Notes under the pieces: generated by a model | Databases searched by the model: none | What the model saw: only the letters and a program-made list of their open reading frames with translations | What the model was told of the DNA's origin: nothing | Made by a program: the position numbers and the translations under genes | Shown: in pieces, positions 30,501-42,893 of the stretch | Numbering within the stretch: position 1 is the first letter of the stretch | Layout of the letters: the number at the start of each line of letters is the position of its first letter | Assembly (NCBI GenBank): GCA_030272585.1 | Contig: BSYQ01000002.1 | Location: 558,001 to 622,000 of the forward strand | From: Bryopsis sp. KO-2023 | Taxonomy: Eukaryota > Chlorophyta > Ulvophyceae > Bryopsidales > Bryopsidaceae | Direction: 5' to 3' | DNA: 64,000 nt

Positions 30501-33500
30501 TCCCGCAATGTGTCCACAGGCTATGCCCCAGCACATTTGTTGTATGGGCAGCATATGGGTCAAATTACAGTGCACAGGAAGTTGACGGCAAAAGAGGAGT
30601 CCGAAATGGCAACCGAAATGGTCAAGAGGATGGACGAACAACTGCAGCAGGCAAAGCAGCAGTATGCAACCGCACAAGAGCGGATGTGTGTCCAGGCCAA
30701 CAAAAAGCGACGAGAAGTGACGTTTAAAACGGGGGATGAAGTATTGGTGAAGAGTGCCTTCATACCATTGCACTCCCTACAAAAGATCCCACCTAAACTT
30801 CGTCGACGTTTTGTCGGACCATTCGTTGTGGACAAGGTCATATCCACAGTGGCCTACCGTCTCAAACTTCCACCCCATTGGACTATACATGCCACCTTCC
30901 ATGTTTCCAAGCTGAAGGCATACAACCGCTTGTCGGAAGATGATAAGCGGGAGGTGGACCTTCCCGAAGGGGAATTGGTGGATGGCACCATCGAATACGA
31001 GGTGGAGCGTATTCTGCGGGACCGAGGAGCCTCCAACCGTAAGGAGTACTTGGTTTTGTGGAAGGGCTTTGATTTGATGGAAGCCACCTGGGAGCCAGAA
31101 GCCCACCTGGCCAATGCCAGCGACCTTTTGGCTGAGTACTTGAAGAACCGCACGCGCTTGCCGACTAAAGAAGAAGTCCGGTCAGAACGGGCAAAGAGAC
31201 GGACAAGGCGGCGGGGGTTAGCTCTCTAGATGACACAGATTGATGTGGGGATGGGAACGATGGTGAGAGGATGGTATCAGTTCACCCACAATCAAATACA
31301 TCTGGAGGAGCAAGCTAATCAGTACACAGTCAAGGGGTTGAGGGTAATTACAAAGCGGGTTAGAATCTGACTGAGGCGACGCTCAATAGAGGAGGTCAGC
31401 CATCGGTGACAAGTGGGTGACTCTACCACTTGTATATATACCCACTTCTTCAACCCTCCGCACCATTTTTCACTTTCGAGCAACCCAGTAAACGGAGCCG
31501 AGTTCAGCAAAGAGCGAAGTGTGCGTGTGTGTGTTTGCGGAGAGACCGTCCAGCAACTATGTCTGCCAAAGGCAACCGTGAAAGCAAGGATGAGCAAATC
31601 ACGCGTTTGCGGATGGAACGAGACAAATATGGAAAGGAATTAGCGGAAGCTGTGGAAGTAAGCAACAAGGCTTTGACGGCAAACACAGCATTGCTCCAGC
31701 AATTGACGGAAGTAAACAAACTCGCTCAAGAAGGAGTAGGCCATCGAGATGAACTGGCCGACAAACTTGCCGAACAAGAAGCACTGATGAGGGAAGCGGC
31801 TCAAAAACATGCGGAAGAGCGGGCTAAAGAGGAGGCCGACTACCACCAGAAATTTCGGACATTCCAACAAGCAGTCAGTGATGCCAAAGTGAATGCACGG
31901 GGATTAGCTTCTGAGTTGAAGGAAGCCCGGACAACAATCAAAACGCTGGAAGAGGAAAACCAGGCTGTCCGACAAGAGAAAATCTGCATCACTTCGGAGT
32001 TGGAATCCGTAAAAAACAACCTCCAAACTGCACTGAAGGATCAGTCCTTCTATATCAAAGAAAACAAGGAATTGCGGGAAGCTCAGACAAAACGCTTCCA
32101 AGCGCTGAAGCAGTTGGAGAAAGAGGTGGCGGCCCTGAAAGCTGAAAAAGCGGCGGACAAGCGTGGTGAGCGAGTCGGGCTCGAGACCAAGATCATGATG
32201 ACGGAGTTGCTAGCATCCAGAGCAGAGGCGGCCAGGCTTCGTCAAATTTTGGACAAGTTCCCACAAGATTTGGCGGCCATGGCAACTGGAGTCGTCCAAG
32301 GGAAGCTCCACACTCTGTCCGATCAAATGTCGCTATTGCATAAGGGGAAATTTCAAGATGTGGTTGACATCCACAAGATAAAAGAAATCACCCTGACGCA
32401 TACAAGCTTGCCGCCCGCAAATGAACTGAAGCATGTCCGAGACTGGGATGGAAGACTCACGAGGGAGGCCACCAAGATTGCGAAGATGATGGGCCGACCA
32501 CCATCGCAGCCGACAAAAGAGGACGACAGCAGCGATGACAGTGATTCCTCGGAAGATGAACAACACCTGTGTCCGAACTTCATCCAATTCTGCTGGAGAA
32601 AGTTTGTACAACGGACGATGGATTGGGCTCATACTCTCGTCCTCGAGGTCCACCTTGAATTCGTGGCCCTTACGGACTGGAGGTATGCCAGGTGGGAGAT
32701 CTTTGGGAAAAACATGGCTGTATTCCTCCACCACAGAACGGATTGCCGGATGCATCTTGTCATGCAAAAGCCGTGGAAGATCCGTCTGTATTGGTGCGTG
32801 GTTGTCGGCCGAGGTCTTTAGACTATCAACCTGGAGGCCCTCATATGGATATTGCATCAAATGGTTGCTATCCATAGGGTCAGATTCACGAACCACCACC
32901 AAGTAGGCCAGGCTATCCTTGTCGGCCTGTTTCCCTATATGGCGGAATACTTTCTTGTGGGACAGTATGGGGATAGTTTCTTCCGTCAGTTGGAGATAAT
33001 CAGTCGGCTTCTCTTTAACCGGTACTGTAATCCAACGATTCTTTTGACGGATATTGATGGTTCCTTGTGCAAAGTCTATGGACGGGTTATTAGCAATGAG
33101 CCACGGTAACCCTAACACAATGTCATATGTGAGATGAGGGAATACATCTCCAGAGAACTGGGTTTTGTAGTCACCCAGCTGCATCGTGATGTTCCCACAT
33201 CGTTTGTCCACAGTGCAAACAGCCCCATTCGCTAACGAAACTGTCTTATTACACGAGGAGAACTCTAACCCAAACTTGTCCACCAGTTTTTGTGCCACGT
33301 AATTTTCCGTCGCTCCACAGTCTACATAAGCGGAAATTGCCGCTCCCCCTATCCGCCCTCTAAGCTCATATCCCATGAACTTGAGGTGTTTATTTTGAAC
33401 TAACGGATTAAAACTGTCTTGGAGGTAATCCCCTTCTCCTTCCGCTGTTCCTTTTCTACGGTCCGGTACCCCTCTTGCACCGGCGTCAAACGGAACTCTT

Positions 33501-36500
33501 GGACTAGTCCGGCTTGAACTTTTAACACTTCCTTCCGAAGCCTGTTTCTCTCCACAAGGTAGGACAGATTCCAGGTTGCTATCTTCGGAGGAACTTCCAG
33601 AGTCTTCACGTACTGAACCAACACTTTCCGGCAAATCTTTGTCGGAAATGCTTTGGGCGACCGTACTTGAATCGTCCATCCGCTCTTTGTCCCCAAGTTT
33701 CGTACTCATTAGCGGATGTTCAGCCCTCTGGGCGGGATTACTTGACTCTTTCTCTGGCTTCTTATTCTGTTTCCCCTTCCGTTCTCGTTCTCGTGACTCC
33801 CGGAGCTTTTGACGTTTGCGATGCTTGTATCTTCGGCGTCTGGCTCTTTTCCTTCTGGCCGCATGGAGTGAAGTCCCCTCTATGCGGCGTGATCTTTTAG
33901 CCACTTTTGAAAAGTTGGGCCTTTGGGACATTTTCCAAAGCCATGACCCACTTCGCCGCAGATGTAACATGCGCCTCCGCCTCTAGCTCCGCCTTGCTGC
34001 TGCTTTCCGCCACCACCTCGATTTCGTCCGCCACCTCGTCTTCCGCCTCTTCCGCGGCCACGGCCGCCTCCACCTCTGTTGCCTCCTCCCATTTGCTGAT
34101 TTTGATCTTGGGGTGGAGGTGGTGGTTGCGGTTGCTGACCCTGCATCTGCTGGTTCTGGTCAGCTTTGGGCTTGTTTTTCCAATTCCAGTTCCATCGCCC
34201 TCGTCCGCGACCACGTCCGCGGTTGTTTTGAGATTGGCCACCCAACGAATCGATTCTTTCGGCAGTGACTATCGCCGCTTCCACTCCTTCTGTCACCATT
34301 GTAACAACTTGATGTCGGATCTGGGGTTTCAATCCGTCAACAAACTGTAGGTACTGTTCCTCCTCCGTCATATTCGGAATTCTGAGTATGAGATCCCGAA
34401 ATGCGTTGATGTAGGAACGAACATTCCCTGTTTGTTGAAGTTTCCGCAGCTTCCTACGCGAAACATCGGACATCCTTGTGGGCTCAAAAGCAATGGCTAG
34501 TTCCTCCACAAGTTGAATCCAGTTCTGGAACATCGGACGAACTCCTTCCCGAATCCGCATCTCTTGCATATTCCGCCATGTGGCGGCTGAACCAGAGAGA
34601 TTTGTGCGGAATACTTTAAGCCAAACAGACTCATCCAAATCATACACTTTGCAGAAGTTGGTGAGTTCTGCCTGCCAATCCCGAATCCAGCGATCTCCAG
34701 CGCCAGTATACGGTTTCGGCATCGGGAATTTGACCGCATTGGGAATGTGAAGCAAACGATTTTCTGGCCGTGCATAGCCCATAAAATCGGGGCCCCCACT
34801 TGGGGGACCAGGAGGTCCGCCTCCTCCGCCACCTCCACCACCACCATCTCCAGGACCGCCTCCTGGGTTCCTAGATGGTCCTTCTCTTCCTCCACCAATA
34901 TGTGGTCCAGGTGCAGACCCACGGCCACTTCTGTCCGATGGGCCTCCGCCACTTCCATCACCGGAACCATCATCATCTCCACCTCCGCCTCCTCCGCCTG
35001 CGCGTTGAGGAATACGCGGATAGGATCCCCATCCCACATAGGGGTTTCCGGATGATGGAGCTCCGTATACATTCACGGAGTGACCTAAGATAGAAGGCCG
35101 ACTGTATGATGCTCCCATGGCATAATAGCCGGGTGGTGAAATCATTGATGGATGTGATAACACTGGCTGAGAAGCTGGTGGTGGCATGGGTAATGTTCTA
35201 GGTGGCTCGGGTGACGTGGTTGTTGGAGTTGTCAGCGGAACAGTTTGTACCACGGGAGAAGCCTGCGTACGCTGTGGCGGTTGTACTTGCTGTAATACCG
35301 CTGGTGGTCTTGTATTTGGTGTTTGTCCAAACACAGCGCTAGGCCTCACGGTCGGCCTAGGTACATTTCCCTGTCCGCTGATTGCACTGCCTCGCCCCAC
35401 TCCAGGAATAATGACTGGGGGTGATGCAGGTCGGGTAATCGGTCTATTTGCCCGCGGGAATACTGGTGGTATTGGCGGGAAACCTACTGAATCCGGGGCA
35501 AAGCCGGATGAGGTTTGGGGCGGTTGACCGAATGGAATTTGTACTTCGGACAATCTTGGTGGTTGTGCCACCGTTCTGGTTCCCGCTCCCGCCATAGCAG
35601 CCACAAGAGGTGTTTGTTGAGCAGCGGATGCCATTTGTGTGGCAACTGCTGCAGCATCTTTCTTCCGCCAAAACTCAAAATTCGACGTGAACTTTGTGTC
35701 CGCTACATCTTCAAACACCTTCTTTAGCTCTTGTGCTGTTTCTGGATCTTGTAGCATATCTTGTAACATTTCCCGCGGTTCTCTGCTCCTTGTTGAGCTT
35801 CTTGATCTGCTTCTCCTTGAAGACCGACTTTGACTTCTTTTCAACTCCTCCATTTCCGCTTTCAATGAAGCCGCTGCTTCTTTTGCAGCCGCTGCCTCCT
35901 TTAACAAATAGGCTACTTCCGCATGATGCTGTATTTGAAAACTTTCCGCCCTTTCTTGCGTCTCTTTGAGATCATACTTAACACGAACGATTTCCTCGAA
36001 CTGTTTATCTTGACCCGCATCCACTTGCGCCTGTGTCTCCCTCAGTTCTTGTTGAACCGTATCCAACCCCCAAAGGGCGTCGTTATATTGCCGGTCATAC
36101 TCTTCTTCGAGTTTCTTCCTTTTTTCGTCCGTGTCAGCTACTTGTTCCGCCAATATCCGCTGAGCCTCTTTGGCTTCGTCCACCTCTTTCTGGGCGACAT
36201 CACGGATATTCGCCAAGCCAGCTTCCATTTGGCTGAGCCTCCCCTTGGCTGCAGCATCCAGATCTTGTATCCGCTCATCCAACCTCTCACTGAGCTGTCC
36301 TTCAATCTGGTGATGGCGGGACTGTAGAGTAGAGTCCAACACATCATGTACTTGGGAAGCCATGCTTGAACAAGCTCCCTCTACCCGACTATCAAGATGT
36401 TTGGCGACCTGGGCTGTTCTGTGGGCAGCCTCGTCCGACAATTGGCTATACAACCGCTCTTGCGATTGTTGGAGATCGCGCTCCTGCAAACCGTCATTGT

Positions 36501-39500
36501 GAACGTGCAGAGTTTGATTATGTACATTCACTTGGCTTTGGCGCAGGTGCTGCGTTTGCTGATTGATGAATACTCCTGGCTCTTCGTCCATCTCTTCATC
36601 AAATTGCGGGCCATTGTCGGCTTCCTCATCGCCTCCCTCTTCCACCATATCCGGTTGGACGGGTATGCCATACGCTTGTAGCGGCTGGCCCATTTCTGCC
36701 TGGTAGGGCAGTCCGACAGCAGGTATGTCTCCAGCGACGATAATCGGATATAGCGGCGCGCCAGCTGGGGCATCGCGCTCTTGATTGTCGTCCTCGATTC
36801 CATACTCCAGGAATAACTGCTCGTCGTTCCCCATGGTGGATGTCTTGACTTGTCGGCGGGCTGATCACGTGTCAGTTCGGTGAATCACTTTGCCGGTGAT
36901 CCACGTGACTAATTTGTCACTCTTTGTCGCGCAATTTCTGGCAGCGTAACTTTTGGCGGAGCTCCGTTTCCGTCCAAAGACGTCCGCGTAGCGGTTCCGC
37001 TTCGTCTGCCTTTCCGTTTAACCACGTTTAGCGTCGACAACTCTGCGACGAACTGAAGTTCTACTACGCCGTGCTGTGTGGTCGTAGAGTCCGAGGATCT
37101 ACAGATCCTGCGCGATCTTCGAGGGAATGATCAGGCGCAGCAACGTGCGTTCTATGTCGTCCAGCGTAAAGTTGGTGCGCAGCAACACGAAGTAGGTTCC
37201 AGACACGAGAGGAAACCTTCTTCGACCTAGTTGACCTGATCTTTTGCAACTCGACTGCTAAATTCCCTGTCGATCTTTTCGAAAAGAAGACTCGACTTGC
37301 AGTAGGGGTTGCTTCGGCTCCGAAACCAGTTTGTTAGGCCCTGTTTAGCAGGCTTTCACTGGGAGGTTGTATGCACACTTGAGTTTGAGAAACGAGTGAA
37401 CAGGGGTGAAACTCGACACTCAGAGATAATTAATTTTTACAAGTTCTCTCTGAACTTAACACCCTAGAACCCGAATACCTGTACCACGACTGTACTACAA
37501 TTCTAAACGTTCGTATCAGCAACGGCGCCAAATCCTCCTCGCCTCTCGACATCTCCTGAACCTGGTCGTCACTCTCCATCTCCTGACCCTGGTCGTCACT
37601 CTCCATCTCCTGACCCTGGTCGTCACTCTCCATCTCCGGACCCTGGTCGTCACTCTCCATCTCCGGACCCTGCTCATCACTCTCCATCTCCGGAACCTGC
37701 TCATCATCCTGCATCTCCCCATCTTGTTCACCACTCAGCTGCGTTTCCTTGGTCCTCTCGGATTGGCCGCCTCCATCAACGGCGGTGGAGGTCACCGTGA
37801 AAGGGTCACCAACCTGAAGAAATCGCACGAAAATCCTTAGCACACTGCATAACAAAACATGTAAAATCGGATACCGGATCTCTCTCACCCATTTATTTGC
37901 AAGGTTGTCGGCCCGGTCTAATATTTATCCGGACCGATCCGTGGTAACATTGTACGAAGTAAGCTTGAAAGGAAGATTTGAGATTATCTGTGTTTTTCGA
38001 ATTCTAGTCGAAACGTCTACCGATGTTACAGTGGTTACGACCGTAACAACTGATTTCTTGTTCTTTTTTTCTCTTACTAACGACTCACCTGAGAGTCCAC
38101 GATCGTCACGCCGGTCTCATTGTACAGGGTTTCTTTTCTTTTCACCACCGTCTTCCACAACAAGTCCGTTTGAAACATGTGATCGTTATCCACTAATTTC
38201 GTTCTTTGGAGCCCTCCCCTCTTCCCAATGGCTCGTTGTTTCAGTCCAAAACGCAAGTTGTTGATCCTATTGCACAAAAACGTTTGAACTCCTCACATAA
38301 AACATAAATCATCGAAGAAGAGGAAATATATGTTTGTGGGACTTAGTAGATCATGATTGGCTTGGTTCGGGTTCCTATTTGTTATAGTCGCATTGGAACA
38401 ACTATCACTTAATCTATGAAATATTTGCTCTTACCGTTGACTGATCCGGGACGTGAGCACAGACCACCCAATCCGAAAGTTTTGTTGCGTTCCCAAAACG
38501 CCCAGGTTGTTGTCGGCATGGAAGAATATCCTCAAAGTGGCCAGCTCGGCTTGGTCGATAAGGAAGGATCGATTGGTATCCGTCACAACCGTTCCTCCGA
38601 CCTGGGCAAAGAAATGTTTTCAAGAACGTGTTCGCCCACGAAAAGTGACGCATTACACTTAATATTGTATATCTCACACATGTTTAAATGAAGCACGTGT
38701 TCGCTAAGACGAACGTCCCCGCTGATCCTTCCGATTGGATTCTTTAGTCTGATTGAGATTCGATAAGACGTTCCGATCTACACAGCTTGAACCGGCCGGG
38801 CAGTACTATTCACGGGTCCCCACAACAACCGGTTACTCGAGTTTAATCTCTCAGCATCAAGCCCTTTTAATCCCAATGAATACTGTTCTAAAAGTTATCA
38901 CTTACTTTATTGCCATTCTCGAAATCAGCTTTTCGCGCCATTGTTCGATGTCCATCAGGCATGACCTCTTGCGGCCAGAACTCTGCAATCAACTTTAAGG
39001 AAAGAACATTGTTAAATTATTAACATGACACCCAAATACAATAAAGAACAAGTCACTTTATAGAAAAAAACGACAACAAATAAACAAGTTTAAAAAAATG
39101 AAAAATAGTGGAGAGCTTAGAGTTATGCTTACGTTATCTAGCCATCGGAACATTGTCGTGTTTGGCCATTGGTAGGTTGTGCGGGTGCCAGTCTTCTTCT
39201 CCGTCCTCCGCGAAGCATCATGCGCCCCCTTCGTGTTTTTCACCCTGTTTTTCTTTCCCTTTCCAGAAGCGGGGGTGGCTGTGTTCGCAACGTTGGAAAC
39301 CTGTACGTTGCAAAAAAACTTTGAGTATAGTAGTACGGGTATTGACAATATGCAAAAAAAACATCACACAAAGAACGAACCCTCTCGACCTCAGCCTCCG
39401 GACCGATGATCACCACGACCTTCTCCTTCAGCCTGAACAAGAGGGGCTCGAGTGTCTTCACTCGATCCTCAAAGTTCTCCCCCACGACCGTTCGAATCAT

Positions 39501-39877
39501 CTCTCCCCCCTTCCCCCAGATCCGAGCGGTCCGAGAATGGAAAGTCTAAATTCAACGCCAATAGGTCAGGATTGGGCCATTTTATGCGACTGACGGGTGA
39601 GGACTCCATTACCCGTCTTTATCGTGAAAACGAGTGAAAACCATTATAACAGACTCCACATAGCTTCATAGAAGTCAACACAAAATCCAAACTCGTTTCA
39701 AACCCGTTCCAAACTTACATGAACAAACGAGTCCGCCAAATGAGTCTCTGGGTGAAAAGGCCGGAGAAAATCCCCAACTGCCTCCAACGACCCCCCCTCC
39801 AAACCCCCCAAGGCACCCACAAGCCTGTCCAGCTCCGCAAGCTCCCCCACCACGATCGCCAATATCAAGACTAACAT
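27542..39877 (-). CDS. Unrecognised seven-exon gene of the CACTA-like element, split by element B
   Basis: Exons (minus): 39877-39719, 39545-39381, 39300-39133, 38992-38906, 38601-38435, 38266-38089 and a last exon 37813-37519 plus 27999-27542, split by element B and its GCAAC duplication. Phases agree throughout and the last exon is 753 bases to its TGA. Predicted protein about 558 residues: a basic segment, the motif QWPNTTMFRWLDN, a folded-looking core (TNRSFLIDQAELATLRIFFH), then nine-residue acidic repeats (EMESDDQGQ), 13-residue repeats (GGSQIRKPITRAA) and a Lys/Arg-rich tail suited to nuclear entry. Acceptors of exons 2 and 4 and one donor (GTTCGT) are weak. Position inside a CACTA element suggests an accessory DNA-binding protein or a captured host gene; no family recognised. 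Confidence 0.5.
27780..27985 (-). repeat. Coding minisatellite, 39-base unit
   Basis: About four to five near-identical units encoding GGSQIRKPITRAA on the minus strand, inside the last exon of the gene above. Confidence 0.85.
28005..28192 (-). repeat. Element B 3' LTR
   Basis: 188 bases; minus strand TGATACGAAC...GCCTAACA, with a C-rich polypurine-tract complement just outside (28197-28213). Confidence 0.92.
37332..37518 (-). repeat. Element B 5' LTR
   Basis: 187 bases, about two differences from 28005-28192; the primer-binding site complement follows at its inner side (GGCTCCGAAACCAG on the plus strand). Confidence 0.92.
37545..37700 (-). repeat. Coding minisatellite, 27-base unit
   Basis: Five to six units encoding EMESDDQGQ/P on the minus strand in the last exon of the CACTA-associated gene. 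It makes an acidic domain opposite in charge to the basic tail. Confidence 0.85.
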
Positions 39878-39929
39878 GATCTTCAATCTTAACAACAAAA
39901 AATTACAATCCGTTATGATTTTTCAACCA

Positions 39930-40823
39930 CCTCTATGCCAGAGGTGAGAGACTAGGCTATAACTGACAGGTGGGGAAAACTCCGTAAAATCTGGAAAAAA
40001 AAAGGGTTTTCCTAGAAACAAAATTCCTTTAGGAGAAAAAGTATACTGTGCGATGTTCGCGTGTTTACTGCAAAACATGGCTGTGGATAGTTTGGAAAAG
40101 CATCGCGCAATATGGTTCAAAACATCGCACAGGGGTCGCACAACATCGCACAGGGGACACAGAACATCGCACAGGGGACGCAATTACATTTGCACGCTGT
40201 GCAATTCCTAAAATCGTGTATGCGAGACCTTAGTTTTCTGTGCGATTGTATTGGGAGACGTCGCACAATATGGGTGTTCCCATAGTTCGTTACAGGCATG
40301 TTAACTAAACACCACACTAATTTCCGGGTCGAAACCAGGGAAACGGGCCGCAGGAGCCCGTTCCAGTTTAACTAAACACCAAGGGAAAAAAAAAACAAAA
40401 ACAAAAGCAAAAACAAAAAAGCGAAGCGAAGCGAAGCCCCACCTGACCACCTGGAGGCGGCGCGCACAGCGGTAAGAGCGTTTTTTCCCCTTAGCGAATG
40501 GCGAAGTTTTGAATGCGGCAAGTAAATCCCGTGAAAAAACCTGGAAAGGTGCGCAAAAACTTCAGTTACATCGCACAGGAGTTGAACGCTTTCTGGGCAA
40601 TGTCGATTTTTTCGATTTTTTCGATTTTTTCGATTTTTTTACAGTGGCGACGACGACTATCACGGCTACATTTGAGAGGAACTTCTGGGAGTCGAACCCA
40701 GTTTTTTCCGTTCGTTCCACAACCGTTTTCTAAGCGACGAACCACACTTCTGCATCTGATCCGAAATTGCGCTAACATCGCACAAAATTCTGTACATCGC
40801 ACAGACGGTGTTTTCCCATAGTG
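39930..40823. repeat. Subterminal repeat array and right end of the CACTA-like element
   Basis: The word ATCGCACAG and its complement recur at 40040-40260 and 40570-40810. The end CCCATAGTG closes at 40823. A second, imperfect terminus (CTATGGGAACACCC, minus) lies at about 40273-40286, so two related ends may be adjacent. Also present: two copies of TTAACTAAACACCA about 70 bases apart, GCGAA units (40420-40437) and TTTTTTCGA units (about 40607-40637). Confidence 0.6.
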
Positions 40824-41662
40824 GATACACTCTGCAAGCACGACTTTTTTGAACTGCAGCACGTGAGGTATGGCGCGAAAAGAAAAAAAAAAGAAAAAGC
40901 AAGGAAGCAGAGGGTTTACGAAGAAGCACTGTGTCAAGTCGACTGTCAGAAACCAGTGTTCGCCTCTTGAGCGCGGTGGGCTGTGGCTATCTGAAACTTT
41001 TCTTGGCTTGCTCCTGTTGAGGATCGCACTCAGACATGTTATGCGTTTTCCCGCGCGGGGGCAGGTTCAGAAAAAATGGTAGTTCTAGAGTTGGGGTAGG
41101 GTAGGGCAGGGGCACCCTCCAATGTCTTAAAGAGCGGTTATATTTCCCCATCTTCGCCTTTTCCAATCGTTGAGAAGCATCATTGGCATTTGACATCGAA
41201 ATATGTTAAGCGCTTTGTTCTGTCGGAAAAGCAGCCCCGACGCTTCCGCCCATTGTTCATTTGGTTGGTTTCGCGCTGTGGCGTGGTCTTAAGAAACTTC
41301 CCCTGTTGCTCATGTTTATCGACTGCGTTGGCGTGTGTCGAGTGGAGGGAAGTGTTCTTAGTTATGAGGTTGTCGTTGATGAGGAAGTGCTCTACGTATT
41401 TTAATGGACGACGAATAGAGTTGTCCATGTTCAGGTTGGCCGCAGGTGAAGCGTGTTTGTGTTTCTTCTTACGACGTTTCGAAACAAATCATTTGTTGGA
41501 GGCAACATGGGGCCTGAGCTCTTGCTTTTAGCTTCTCTGAGTCTTGCTGTGCAGTGTTGGAATGCACTGCTAAGTTTTGTATTACGATTCTTAGGGGCTT
41601 CTAGTTCTCGCTCAGTGTACAGAAGGTTGACCTGCCCTGTTTGACGCCTCCAGCGTTTCGAC
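40824..41662. other. 5' flank of SKP1, no supported gene
   Basis: Intergenic DNA up to the SKP1 start codon. Overlapping open frames on both strands at 41190-41690 show no domain. The promoter presumably lies here, but no clear motif was recognised. Confidence 0.4.
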
Positions 41663-42893
41663 ATGGCGGAAAGCAAGGTGCGTCTCAATACGGACGTTTT
41701 GCGTGGGGAGTGCCGTTTATTTTTGAGGGTGATGAAGAATGACTAGGGATTTTCTTTCCCTGTTCTTAGATTATCAAGCTGAAGTCTTCTGACGATGAGT
41801 GTTTCGAAGTTCCAGAGGCAGTGGCACTTAGAAGCGAAACGATCAAGAACATGATCGAAGGTGACGGGATCTCGACGATTTTACGTTTCTTTCTCAAAGT
41901 GGAGAAAAAGGCCTGCGTTTGGGGGGTTGCTTTAGAGTGTGTGTGTGTGTGTTTTCGTTCGTGTTCTGAGGTTTAATTGCACAGTCCTGGAAGGCTGTTT
42001 GTGTTTGGGGGGGGGAGGAGTGATGTTTGAAAGCGCCTTTTCTCTAGGTGGAGATTCCTGGGTATTGTGAACAACAGTTTTCACGCAGGAGCAAATAACT
42101 GATCCCCCAAGTGGGATGTTGGTTGTCATTGCTTGTGCAGATATCCAGGGAGTGGAGGGTTACATTGTTCCCTTACCTGATGTCAACAGTACGACTCTGA
42201 GGAAAGTGATTGAGTATTGCCAGTACCATGTGGATGCTGAAGAGAAGGACCAGAATGGCAATCCCAAGAAGGGGGAGGAGGAAGTCAGAAACTGGGACCA
42301 AGTGTACATACAGGTTGACATCGACACCCTCTACACACTTATCTTGGTGAGCGGCAACTGCATCTCCAGTATTTTTTACATGTTATACGAATCTCCTAGT
42401 GTTTTATTTAAATTTCTGCTCCTGATAATGATGGGGTCTGTCTTGATGTGTTTGTTTCCATGTATTTCCCAGGCTGCATCTAACTTGAAAATCACAGGCT
42501 TGCAAGATCTGTGCTGCCAGAGGATTGCCGACATGATTAGAGGTAAAGTCAGAGTTGGATTGTTGAATTAATTGTCCTCTGATTATTTCTCTTGACGCCT
42601 TTTTGGCCTGACTGAGAACACATATGCCCGACTTGTTTGGATTCCTTTTGACTCGGTGATAACTTCTACTTGCAGGAAGAACAAAACAGGAGATCAGAGC
42701 AATGTTCAATATCACGGTAATCTTCTTCTGAGGGCAAATGTTTCAAAGATTCCTTCAATTATTCTGTTGATGTTTCAAATTCCTCCATGCTTTCGTTACT
42801 GAGAAAAAACCCGACTTGAGCCGGACCTATTTGCAGTGCAAAAGACACCGATAGTTCTTTTATTTATTGTAGGATGATTTCACTCCAGAATAG
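41663..42893 (+). CDS. SKP1: SKP1, SCF ubiquitin-ligase adaptor (six exons, unexpected TAG near the end)
   Basis: Exons 41663-41677, 41770-41860, 42141-42346, 42473-42542, 42676-42716 and 42873-42893, all with GT...AG introns in phase. The protein starts MAESKIIKLKSSDDECFEV, has the BTB/POZ-like N-domain (VPLPDVNSTTLRKVIEYCQY) and the C-terminal F-box-binding domain (LKITGLQDLCCQRIADMIRG, RTKQEIRAMFNI, DDFTPE). SKP1 bridges cullin-1 and F-box proteins in nucleus and cytoplasm. TAG at 42891 ends the frame at 147 residues, but the next codons, in frame, read EEEVRRENLWGFD then TAA at 42933-42935: the canonical SKP1 C-terminus, 161 residues in all. The TAG replaces a conserved Glu codon. Options: premature stop, sequencing error, read-through, or use of an acceptor at that TAG (AATAG|GAAGAA), which would keep phase but skip DDFTPE. 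Confidence 0.93.

Larger units (their letters stand above)
28005..37518 (-). mobile_element. Element B: Ty3/Gypsy chromovirus, broken by rearrangement, young
   Basis: About 9.5 kb with 187-188-base LTRs and a 5-base target duplication GCAAC on both sides. Parts read from the right on the minus strand: LTR, primer-binding site, gag-like ORF (about 36.8-33.9 kb), protease and first part of RT (to about 32.6 kb). A middle block with the rest of RT, RNase H, integrase, chromodomain and the start of a third ORF (about 29.1-32.6 kb) lies in the opposite orientation; the end of the third ORF and the other LTR follow. It is broken, by about one large rearrangement. The LTRs differ at about two sites, so insertion is recent. 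It sits in the last exon of the gene at 27542-39877. Confidence 0.9.
24840..40823 (-). mobile_element. CACTA-like DNA transposon (right part), with element B nested in it
   Basis: The right terminus, read inward on the minus strand, is CACTATGGGAAAACACCG. Subterminal DNA at both sides (24.9-25.6, 26.1, 40.1-40.3 and 40.6-40.8 kb) is full of CATCGCAC/GTGCGATG words, typical of transposase-binding repeats in CACTA elements. Two spliced minus-strand genes lie inside: an unrecognised one (39877-27542) and a transposase-like N-terminus (26343-25139). Without element B this part is about 6.5 kb. The catalytic part of a transposase is missing and its own left end is not seen, so it is not autonomous here. 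No 3-base duplication links it to the end at 14416 (TTT against GAT). Confidence 0.6.

Noticed and set aside
40660-40735. Possible tRNA on the minus strand (perfect T arm CTGGGTTCGACTCCCAG)
   Set aside because: No matching acceptor, D arm or anticodon stem could be found; at best a tRNA-derived fragment.
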